A DNA stretch of 64,000 nt from Chryseobacterium gleum (GTDB lineage Bacteria; Bacteroidota; Bacteroidia; Flavobacteriales_D; Sanyastnellaceae): assembly GCA_945881835.1 (NCBI GenBank), contig CAMCVP010000008.1:32670-96669 (forward strand), read 5' to 3'. The position numbers were made by a program, and so were the translations under genes. Within the stretch, counting starts at the first letter, position 1; each line of letters begins with the position of its first letter. The notes beneath the pieces were generated by a model. The model saw only the letters and a list, made by a program, of their open reading frames with translations. It was not told the origin of the DNA and searched no databases. Below are positions 27,853 through 34,781 of this stretch, piece by piece.

Positions 27853-29568
27853 ATGGAAATGTCTAAACAAAACAAACATCCAAAAGGACTTTGGTACCTC
27901 TTCGGAACAGAAATGTGGGAAAGATTTGGGTACTACCTGATGCTCGGGATTTTCTCTCTTTACATGATTGAAAATTGGAATAGCGGTGGTATGGGATTTT
28001 CTTCAGCAAAAAAATCTGATATCTACGGAACCTATCTCGGACTTGTATATTTAACACCTTTTATTGGAGGCTTGCTTGCCGATAGACTTTTAGGATATCG
28101 CAGATCAATCATTCTTGGTGGACTTATGATGTCAGCCGGATACTTCTGCCTTTCTATCCATTCAGAATTAAGTTTTTACATTGCTCTGTTTTTGATTATC
28201 CTCGGAAACGGTTTTTTCAAGCCGAACATTTCTACGCTTGTTGGAAATCTATACAGTTCTGATGAATTAAAGGATAAGAAAGATGCTGGATACAACATCT
28301 TTTACATGGGAATTAACATTGGCGCATTCATTTGCAATTTCGTTGCGGCATACATGCGTATCAACTACGGCTGGGGTCACGCCTTTGCGGCAGCAGGTGT
28401 AGGTATGTTAATTGGTGTAACTGTATTTATTTTAGGAACGAAACACATCAAACATGTAGATGTTGTTAAGCCAGTTCAAGAAGGCGATATGTCTACAGGT
28501 AAAATCCTTTCTCTTACAGTTGTTCCAATGTTCATTTTTGGAATTATCGGATACATGATTCCTGGCAATTTCTTAGGTTCAGATACGAACGACGCATTCA
28601 TCATTGGATGTCTTCCTGTAATTGCATTTTTCATTTATTTGGCATTCAAATCAGAAGCAAAAGAGAGCCGTGCAATCAAAGCTCTTCTCGCTGTGTTCAC
28701 ATGTGTGATCTTATTCTTTGCCATTTTCCATCAAAATGGAGACGCCCTAACCATTTGGGCTGAAGACCATACCGATCGTAAAATGTCAGAGAGTGTGGCT
28801 AGTGTAGCTCAAGAGATGAACATTGCTCAAGTTGTAATTAATAACGACATTGTCGCGCTTCCTCAGGCTAAATTCGACTCTACCATCAAAGTATTACGTG
28901 GAATTGAAGGAGCTATGCCAGATGTTTCGGCTGAAGAACACAAAGCAAAAGTTGCGAAATCTGATGAAATTACTCAATTGGAAAAATCGCGCAAGTACTT
29001 CGAAACTTTGCCGAAAAACGAAGTTCCTCCAATTGGTTCTGACATGAAATTGTACAGCACAGAACTTTACCAATCGATTAATCCATTTTGGGTTGTGTTA
29101 CTTACTCCAATTGTTGTCGGAATTTTCGGATTCATGCGAAGTAAAAAGAAAGAGCCGAGCACACCAACAAAGATTGCAATTGGACTTATTATCACAGCAC
29201 TTTCTGCATTGGTGATGGTTGGTGCCGTTTTCGCTACGAATGATCTTACAATGAAAGCAGGGTCTCTTTGGTTAATTGCATCATACGGAGTTATAACAAT
29301 CGGTGAATTGTGTCTTTCTCCAATGGGATTGTCTCTTGTTTCGAAACTATCACCTCCACGTATTACTGCACTTATGATGGGTGGTTTCTTCCTTGCAATT
29401 TCTGTAGGAAATAAATTGTCGGGTATGCTATCGAGCATGTGGGAGTCTACCGCGCATAAAGAAGATTTCTTCTACATGAACTGTGGGCTTGTGCTTCTTG
29501 CAGCATTTGTACTTATTGTTATGTTGAAATGGTTGAATTCAGTAATGAAAGAAAACAACGTTCAGTAA
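27853..29568 (+). CDS. POT/PTR-family proton-coupled peptide transporter
   Basis: A 571-residue major-facilitator protein of the inner membrane. It has the POT signatures 'TEMWERFGYYLMLGI' (ExxERFxYY, TM1), 'FIGGLLADRLLGYRRSI' and 'FFKPNISTLVGNLY', plus 'ELCLSPMGLSLVSKLSPPR' near TM10-11. Between TM7 and TM8 there is an unusually long hydrophilic stretch (about 28770-29065, near 98 residues, rich in Glu, Lys and Ala, probably helical), absent from the neighbouring paralogue. It probably imports di- and tripeptides. The paralogue follows after a terminator. Confidence 0.92.
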   Translation: MEMSKQNKHPKGLWYLFGTEMWERFGYYLMLGIFSLYMIENWNSGGMGFSSAKKSDIYGTYLGLVYLTPFIGGLLADRLLGYRRSIILGGLMMSAGYFCLSIHSELSFYIALFLIILGNGFFKPNISTLVGNLYSSDELKDKKDAGYNIFYMGINIGAFICNFVAAYMRINYGWGHAFAAAGVGMLIGVTVFILGTKHIKHVDVVKPVQEGDMSTGKILSLTVVPMFIFGIIGYMIPGNFLGSDTNDAFIIGCLPVIAFFIYLAFKSEAKESRAIKALLAVFTCVILFFAIFHQNGDALTIWAEDHTDRKMSESVASVAQEMNIAQVVINNDIVALPQAKFDSTIKVLRGIEGAMPDVSAEEHKAKVAKSDEITQLEKSRKYFETLPKNEVPPIGSDMKLYSTELYQSINPFWVVLLTPIVVGIFGFMRSKKKEPSTPTKIAIGLIITALSALVMVGAVFATNDLTMKAGSLWLIASYGVITIGELCLSPMGLSLVSKLSPPRITALMMGGFFLAISVGNKLSGMLSSMWESTAHKEDFFYMNCGLVLLAAFVLIVMLKWLNSVMKENNVQ

Positions 29569-29588
29569 AAACTTTCCTTATCCACTTT

Positions 29589-29618
29589 AAAACCTCTGCT
29601 AGTCAGAGGTTTTTTTTT
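29589..29618 (+). terminator. Terminator between tandem POT genes
   Basis: A 10-bp stem (AAAACCTCTG / CAGAGGTTTT) with loop CTAGT is followed by a run of T residues. Confidence 0.85.
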
Positions 29619-29645
29619 ATCTTTCCAATCATAAAATTTATATCC

Positions 29646-31115
29646 ATGCAATTAGAGCAAATTCAAAATTTCGAAGGGAAATATCCGAAACAAGTCTGGC
29701 ACCTGTTTTTAACGGAAATGTGGGAGCGTTTTTCATTCTATGGCATGCGTGGAATGCTCACGGTATTCATGGTGAAAGAACTTTTCTTCAACGACCAAGA
29801 AGCCAACCTTAAGTATGGTGCAATTCAGGCTTTTGTTTATGCCTTCACTTTTGTAGGAGGTTTGTTTGCTGACAAAATCTTAGGATTTAAAAAATCGCTC
29901 TTTTGGGGAGGTGCGCTGATGATTGTAGGAAGTTTTATTTTGGCAGCTTCACCACATGACTTCTTCTTCATTGGAATTAGTGTAACCGTCATTGGCACAG
30001 GATTCTTCAAACCAAATATTTCTACCATGGTTGGAGCGTTGTACAAAGACGGTGACGATCGTCGCGACGCTGGTTTCGGGTTGTTTTACACGGGCATCAA
30101 CGTAGGAGCGCTTTTAGGTGGATTCCTGTGTGTTTGGGTTGGAAAAAGCTACTCTTGGAACTTGGCATTTTCATTAGCCGGATTCGTTATGATAATTGGA
30201 CTCATTACATTTTATTTCACAAAAAAACATCTTGGCCCAATCGGAGATTCTCCTTTGAAAGATCTTTCCAGCAAAAAAAGAAAGACCCGTGAATTGTTAG
30301 TTTTTGCGGGATCATTAATCTGCATTCCGCTTATTCTAATCATGATAAAAAATACAGCATATACAGATTTGTTCATGTATATCATTGGACCGGCAACTAT
30401 CATTTACCTGGTTTATGAAATGACAAAACTTACGAAAATCGAAGTATACAGACTGCTAGCTGCCCTGTTTTTCATTTTCTTTTCCATTGTTTTTTGGGCG
30501 TTTTTCGAGCAAAGCGGAGGATCACTAAGTCTATTTGCCTTGAACAATTTACATGGAACTGTACTGCACATTCCTATTGACCCTAACGTTCTAAACAACA
30601 CTGCAAATTCAGTTTTTGTAATTGCCTTTTCTGCTCTTGTTGGACTTCTTTGGATTTGGCTTGCCAAAAGAAAATCGGAACCCAACACGATGATTAAGTT
30701 TGGATTCGGTTTCTTATTCTTGGCATTGGCTTTTTACATTTTTTACGCAACTCGCTTCTTCGCAGATGAAAACGGAGTTACCTCGCTTGACATCTTCACG
30801 GTAGCCTACCTTGTTATTACCCTCGGAGAGCTTTGCCTCTCGCCTATTGGACTTTCAATCATGACTAAGCTCGCTCCGAAACATTTGTGGGGTGTTATGA
30901 TGGGAATGTGGTTCTTAGCTTCTGCATATGGCCAATACGCTGCTGGAATTCTAGGGGCAGGAATGGCCAATCCTGATGAAAAAGCGAGCAACACAGAAAA
31001 ACTAATTTCGTATACTAACGGCTACTATCAACTTGCTATATATGCTTTGATAGCGGGCATTGTTGTAATTGCGCTTTCTCCGTTGATTAAAAAATTAATG
31101 GGCGGGGTAAAATAA
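29646..31115 (+). CDS. Second POT/PTR-family peptide transporter
   Basis: The start is ATG 29646 (MQLEQIQNFEGKYPKQVWHL), after the terminator; a longer frame would cross it. The 489-residue protein has 'TEMWERFSFYGMRGMLTVF', 'FVGGLFADKILGFKKSLF', 'GFFKPNISTMVGALY' and 'ELCLSPIGLSIMTKLAPKHLWGVMMG'. It lacks the long TM7-TM8 insertion of the upstream paralogue, so the two copies have diverged clearly and may differ in peptide range or regulation. Confidence 0.92.
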   Translation: MQLEQIQNFEGKYPKQVWHLFLTEMWERFSFYGMRGMLTVFMVKELFFNDQEANLKYGAIQAFVYAFTFVGGLFADKILGFKKSLFWGGALMIVGSFILAASPHDFFFIGISVTVIGTGFFKPNISTMVGALYKDGDDRRDAGFGLFYTGINVGALLGGFLCVWVGKSYSWNLAFSLAGFVMIIGLITFYFTKKHLGPIGDSPLKDLSSKKRKTRELLVFAGSLICIPLILIMIKNTAYTDLFMYIIGPATIIYLVYEMTKLTKIEVYRLLAALFFIFFSIVFWAFFEQSGGSLSLFALNNLHGTVLHIPIDPNVLNNTANSVFVIAFSALVGLLWIWLAKRKSEPNTMIKFGFGFLFLALAFYIFYATRFFADENGVTSLDIFTVAYLVITLGELCLSPIGLSIMTKLAPKHLWGVMMGMWFLASAYGQYAAGILGAGMANPDEKASNTEKLISYTNGYYQLAIYALIAGIVVIALSPLIKKLMGGVK

Positions 31116-31140
31116 AATCTCTCATTCTTATATTCGCTTT

Positions 31141-31683
31141 ATGAACGCATCAACTAATTCTATGTCATTCCGATTAATTGTTTCCACAATTGTTCTTTCA
31201 TTCACCTTGAATGCTTGCGCGCAAAATGTTCCCTCTACTGTGGCGAAACCACAAGGTGCCGCAACGGCTCAATTTGAAGGAGAAGCATGGGAAACAGATC
31301 TGAATAAGGCGATTGGACTTTCTTACGAAACAAAAAAGCCAATCATGTTATTCTTTACTGGAAGTGATTGGTGCGGATGGTGCATTCGTTTACAAAACGA
31401 GGTTTTCAGAACGGAAACCTTCACCAAATGGGCGAAAGAAAATGTCATCTTGGTTGAACTCGACTTCCCAAGAAAAAAGGAACAGCCTCAAACCATTAAA
31501 GATCAAAATAGACAATTGCAACAAATGTTCGCTGTTCAAGGCTATCCAACTTGTCATTTCGTAATGCCTACTCCAACCGACGACGGGCGCATTAACCTTG
31601 CCCCTCTTGGTCAAAACGGTTACATGGCAGGTGGTCCTGATGTTTGGATTGCAAAGGTTTCTGAATTTTTACCGAAAAATTAA
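31141..31683 (+). CDS. Thioredoxin-like lipoprotein (CGWC motif)
   Basis: A 180-residue envelope thiol oxidoreductase of the thioredoxin_7/DUF255-like type. A signal sequence ends in a lipobox (TLNACAQN, lipidated Cys near residue 26). The thioredoxin fold has 'KPIMLFFTGSDWCGWCIRLQ' with the CGWC redox pair, and the cis-Pro region is 'FAVQGYPTCHFVMP'. Translation may start at the internal ATG (MSFRLIVS). It probably maintains disulfides or reduces periplasmic partners; the partner is unknown. Confidence 0.85.
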   Translation: MNASTNSMSFRLIVSTIVLSFTLNACAQNVPSTVAKPQGAATAQFEGEAWETDLNKAIGLSYETKKPIMLFFTGSDWCGWCIRLQNEVFRTETFTKWAKENVILVELDFPRKKEQPQTIKDQNRQLQQMFAVQGYPTCHFVMPTPTDDGRINLAPLGQNGYMAGGPDVWIAKVSEFLPKN

Positions 31684-31686
31684 TAG

Positions 31687-31802
31687 AAAACCGGAGGTTT
31701 TATTCCTACGAAGTAATTGGAAATCCTTCGGATTTATTCCTACTGCGTAATGGGAAAATCGAAGATTTTATTCCTACGAAGTAATTCCTATTTCATAATT
31801 GG
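31687..31802. repeat. Micro-palindrome array A (7 units, ATTCC/ATTGG spacers)
   Basis: Seven perfect mini-palindromes, each with a 3-nt centre: AAAACC-GGA-GGTTTT, TAC-GAA-GTA, AAATCC-TTC-GGATTT, TAC-TGC-GTA, AAAATC-GAA-GATTTT, TAC-GAA-GTA and TAT-TTC-ATA. Each is followed by exactly 5 nt (ATTCC, ATTGG or ATGGG). The array fills the gap between the thioredoxin stop and the convergent four-helix-bundle gene. Its orientation is opposite to array B on the other side of that gene. Confidence 0.85.
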
Positions 31803-31809
31803 AAATGTG

Positions 31810-32163
31810 TTATTTGGAGTTAACCGTGATTCGCCAAATGAGATAACTGAGTTGTTGGTATTTTGATATGAAAGGCTGAATGGATAGTGAAACCTCTATT
31901 TTATCTCGAACCAATTCGAGCCAATAAATAGTTTCCTTGCATTCCTTCCTTGCAATTCGAAGTTTATGAATGAAGTCCTTCTTCGATTCGGCACTTTGAG
32001 ATTCTTGAATGTTCGCAGCTACACTTGTGCTGCAGCGTTTCAATTGGTTACTCACTTCAAATTCTCGGCGCACATTTTTCAGTTCATTGCAGAGATCAAA
32101 AACGTCATAAGACAACTCTTTCGATAAATCTTGAATTTTCATTTTTAATAATTTAGAATTCAA
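31810..32163 (-). CDS. Four-helix-bundle protein (S23/IVP family)
   Basis: A 117-residue protein made of amphipathic helices with the family pattern 'LSKELSYDVFDLCNELKN', 'FEVSNQLKRCSTSVAANIQES', 'KKDFIHKLRIARKECKETIYWLELV'. Members are encoded in 23S rRNA intervening sequences in some bacteria and free-standing in many Bacteroidota; this copy is free-standing. The best start may be the internal MKIQDLSKE (codon 8). It is bracketed on both sides by micro-palindrome arrays in inverted orientation. The molecular function is not established. Confidence 0.88.
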   Translation of the reverse strand: MNSKLLKMKIQDLSKELSYDVFDLCNELKNVRREFEVSNQLKRCSTSVAANIQESQSAESKKDFIHKLRIARKECKETIYWLELVRDKIEVSLSIQPFISKYQQLSYLIWRITVNSK

Positions 32164-32234
32164 AATTCAGCGCATTCTCAAGAATGTCCTATGTGCTATT
32201 TATTCGTCATTTTGCAAGTCGTATATCATGCAGC

Positions 32235-32494
32235 CCAATAAAACCAACGGTTTTCCAATTACGTAGTACGCATAACGTAGTTCCAATTACAAAGTAGGAA
32301 TAAAACCTCTGGTTTTCCAATTACGCAGTAGGAATTACGCAGTAGGAATAAAACCTCCGGTTTTCCAATTACGCAGTAGGAATTACGTAGTAAGAATAAA
32401 ATCTCCGATTTTCCCATTACATCGTAGGAATAAATCCGAAGGATTTCCCATTACGTAGTTCCAATAAATCCGTTCCAATAAATCCTTCGGATTT
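32235..32494. repeat. Micro-palindrome array B (16 units, CCAAT/GGAAT spacers)
   Basis: This 260-bp array occupies most of the 387-bp gene-free stretch between the four-helix-bundle gene and gltA. It has 16 units, 14 of them perfect. Long units are AAAACC-nnn-GGTTTT, AAAATC-nnn-GATTTT and AAATCC-nnn-GGATTT. Short units are TAC-nnn-GTA and AAC-GTA-GTT. Every centre is 3 nt and every spacer is exactly 5 nt ending in AT (CCAAT, GGAAT, CCCAT, CGCAT, AGAAT). Unit 15 (32466-32474) is half a palindrome and unit 14 has one mismatch. I see no other feature in 32164-32234. Confidence 0.88.
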
Positions 32495-32496
32495 AC

Positions 32497-32526
32497 TTTG
32501 TGTTTGAGAATTCCTAGATTATCTTG
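32497..32526 (+). promoter_or_regulatory. Candidate gltA promoter (TTTG-N19-TATCTTG)
   Basis: TTTG at 32497-32500 and TATCTTG at 32520-32526 are 19 nt apart, close to the Bacteroidota -33/-7 arrangement (TTTG, TAnnTTTG). The pair starts 2 bases after array B ends and lies 25 bases before the likely gltA ATG. Confidence 0.4.
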
Positions 32527-32550
32527 CGCACACTTAAAACTGCAATTGCA

Positions 32551-33837
32551 ATGGGAGAGACAGCAAAAATTATTTTAGACGGAAAAGAATACGAAGTACC
32601 CGTATTTACTGGTTCTGCGAACGAGAAGGCTATTGATATTACGAAGCTTCGTGACTTAACAGGTTACGTGACTTTAGATAGCGGTTATAAAAACACAGGT
32701 GCTACCAAGAGCGCTATCACATTTTTAGATGGTGAAGAAGGGAAATTATGGTACCGCGGTTACCCAATTGAACAAATTGCAGAATACGGAACATTCCTAG
32801 AGGTTGCTTATTTGCTTATCTACGGAGACCTTCCAACTGAAAAAGAACTACGCTACTTCACAGATAGCATTAGTCACCACACGTTGGTGCACGAAGACAT
32901 GAAGCGTTTCTATGAAGCGTATCCAACACACGCGCATCCAATGGGAGTATTGTCTTCCATGATCGCGAGCATGTCTACGTTCTACCCTGAATCTCAAAAT
33001 CCAAATAACTTCAAAGACATTGAATTAACCATTCACCGTCTAATGGCTAAAATGCCAACTTTGGCAGCACAAGCTTTTAAAGTAAGTATTGGACATCCGA
33101 TTGTATACCCACGCAACGCTTACTCATACACGCAAAACTTTTTGCATATGATGTTCGCTTTGCCGACATACGAATATGAAATTGACCCTGTGATTGACGA
33201 CGCATTAAACAAGTTGTTAATCCTTCACGCAGACCACGAACAAAACTGCTCTACTTCTACTGTTCGTATGGTTGGTTCTTCACAAAGTAACTTGTACTCG
33301 TCTATCTCTGCTGGTATTGCTGCACTTTGGGGACCTCTTCACGGTGGTGCTAACCAAGCGGTTATTGAAATGCTTGAGAAGATTAAGAACGACGGTGGCG
33401 ATGTGTCTAAGTGGGTTGCGAAGGCGAAAGATAAAAACGACCCTTTCCGCCTTATGGGATTCGGTCACCGCGTATACAAAAACTTCGATCCACGTGCACG
33501 TATCATTAAGAAAGCTTGCGACGATGTGTTGAACAAATTAGGTATTCACGATCCTGTATTAGACATTGCAAAACAATTGGAAGAAGTGGCGTTGAAAGAC
33601 GAATACTTCGTAGAGCGTAAGTTGTATCCAAACGTAGACTTCTACTCTGGAATCATCTACCGCGCAATTGGAATTCCAACTGAAATGTTTACAGTAATGT
33701 TTGCATTGGGACGTCTACCAGGTTGGATTGCACAATGGAAAGAAATGATTGAACAAGGAGAGCCAATTGGCCGTCCACGTCAAATATACACTGGACATGA
33801 TCTTCGCGATTATGTGCCCATTGCAAAAAGAGGATAA
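32551..33837 (+). CDS. gltA: Citrate synthase (type II)
   Basis: A 428-residue TCA-cycle enzyme that condenses acetyl-CoA and oxaloacetate. ATG 32551 (MGETAKIILDGKEYEV) is preferred to an in-frame TTG at 32524. The N-terminal small beta domain of hexameric type II enzymes is present ('LDSGYKNTGATKSAITFLDGEEGKLWYRGYPI'). The active-site regions are 'LILHADHEQNCSTSTVR', 'GPLHGGANQAVIEML' (His) and 'MGFGHRVYKNFDPRA' (His, Arg), with the catalytic Asp in 'NVDFYSGIIY'. Confidence 0.97.
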   Translation: MGETAKIILDGKEYEVPVFTGSANEKAIDITKLRDLTGYVTLDSGYKNTGATKSAITFLDGEEGKLWYRGYPIEQIAEYGTFLEVAYLLIYGDLPTEKELRYFTDSISHHTLVHEDMKRFYEAYPTHAHPMGVLSSMIASMSTFYPESQNPNNFKDIELTIHRLMAKMPTLAAQAFKVSIGHPIVYPRNAYSYTQNFLHMMFALPTYEYEIDPVIDDALNKLLILHADHEQNCSTSTVRMVGSSQSNLYSSISAGIAALWGPLHGGANQAVIEMLEKIKNDGGDVSKWVAKAKDKNDPFRLMGFGHRVYKNFDPRARIIKKACDDVLNKLGIHDPVLDIAKQLEEVALKDEYFVERKLYPNVDFYSGIIYRAIGIPTEMFTVMFALGRLPGWIAQWKEMIEQGEPIGRPRQIYTGHDLRDYVPIAKRG

Positions 33838-33843
33838 TATTAC

Positions 33844-33865
33844 GGGCTGCTTCGGCAGCCCTTTT
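33844..33865 (+). terminator. gltA terminator
   Basis: Perfect 7-bp stem GGGCTGC / GCAGCCC with a UUCG-type tetraloop, then TTTT, 6 bases after the gltA stop. Confidence 0.9.
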
Positions 33866-33894
33866 CATTCAATATAGTTTCAATAAATTTCAAC

Positions 33895-34653
33895 ATGGAA
33901 AACGGAAAAGTTACTGTCGAAGCAAATAACGGAATTGCTACCATCACATTTTTTCACCCACAAAGCAATTCGCTCCCAGGAGCGCTATTGCGCGAGCTAG
34001 CTAGCACGATTGAACAAATCGGTACACGCGAAGATGTTCGGGTGGTTGTATTGAAAAGTGAAGGTGAAAAAGCCTTTTGCGCTGGAGCTAGTTTCGATGA
34101 ATTAGTTGCCATTCAAACTACGGAAGAAGGAAATGTTTTCTTCTCTGGATTTGCCTTGGTAATTAATGCGCTTCGCAAAATTCCTCAACTTGTTATTGGT
34201 CGCGTGCAGAACAAAGCCGTGGGTGGTGGAGTTGGAATTGCCGCTTCAGTCGATTACTGTTTTGCCACATCAGCCGCTTCCGTTAAGTTAAGTGAATTGG
34301 TGGTTGGAATTGGACCATTCGTGGTTGGACCAGCCGTTGAGCGCAAAGTAGGATTGTCTGCTATGTCTCAATTGGCTATCAACGCCAGCGAATGGCAAAG
34401 CGCAGAATGGGCGCGTGAGAAAGGATTGTATGCAGAAGTATTCGATACCGTTGAAACTATGGATGCTGCCATTCAAATGCTCGCAGACAAATTGAATAAC
34501 AGCAATCCGGAAGCCATGCAAGAACTTAAGAAAATCTTCTGGAGAAACACTGATAACTGGGACACCTTACTTTTCGAAAGAGCAGGAATTTCTGGACGAC
34601 TTGTATTGAGTGATTTCACTCGTGCTGCTATCGCGAAATTCAAAGCGAAGTAA
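33895..34653 (+). CDS. Enoyl-CoA hydratase/isomerase family protein
   Basis: A 252-residue crotonase-fold enzyme. It shows 'ITFFHPQSNSLPGALLREL', 'EKAFCAGASFDEL' (oxyanion-hole region) and 'GRVQNKAVGGGVGIAASVDYCFA' (second oxyanion-hole Gly). The position of the usual catalytic Glu pair is 'KLSELVVGIGPFVVGPAVERKVG'. The substrate cannot be fixed; methylglutaconyl-CoA hydratase (leucine pathway, compare HMG-CoA lyase at 61.5 kb) or a fatty acid hydratase are both possible. Confidence 0.85.
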   Translation: MENGKVTVEANNGIATITFFHPQSNSLPGALLRELASTIEQIGTREDVRVVVLKSEGEKAFCAGASFDELVAIQTTEEGNVFFSGFALVINALRKIPQLVIGRVQNKAVGGGVGIAASVDYCFATSAASVKLSELVVGIGPFVVGPAVERKVGLSAMSQLAINASEWQSAEWAREKGLYAEVFDTVETMDAAIQMLADKLNNSNPEAMQELKKIFWRNTDNWDTLLFERAGISGRLVLSDFTRAAIAKFKAK

Positions 34654-34657
34654 TATT

Positions 34658-34781
34658 CCACGAAGTGGATTGGTCCCTTCGGGATTGGTCCGCAAAGCGG
34701 ATGTGTCCACACAGTGGATTAGTCCCACAGGGATTGGTCCGCAAAGCGGATGTATCCACGACGTGGATTAATCCTTTTGGG
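34658..34781. repeat. Micro-palindrome array C (GC-richer, 6-nt spacers)
   Basis: Seven perfect units and one imperfect unit between convergent genes: CCAC-GAA-GTGG, CCC-TTC-GGG, CCGC-AAA-GCGG, CCAC-ACA-GTGG, CCC-ACA-GGG, CCGC-AAA-GCGG, CCAC-GAC-GTGG, then CC-TTTTG-GG. All perfect centres are 3 nt. The spacers are 6 nt (ATTGGT, ATGTGT, ATTAGT, ATGTAT, ATTAAT). The array starts 5 bases after the enoyl-CoA hydratase stop and its last unit contains the stop region of the tamB gene. Confidence 0.85.

Noticed and set aside
31684..31802. Ordinary rho-independent terminators in the arrays
   Set aside because: Stems of 3-6 bp with 3-nt loops and no T runs are too weak alone. Some effect of the whole array on transcript ends remains possible.
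31810..32163. Four-helix-bundle gene as a 23S rRNA intervening sequence
   Set aside because: No rRNA sequence surrounds it; the only rRNA in the window is the 5S gene at the right end.
32235..32494. CRISPR array
   Set aside because: Units are 9-15 nt palindromes with 5-nt fixed spacers; there are no 20-40 nt repeats, no unique 30-nt spacers and no cas genes.
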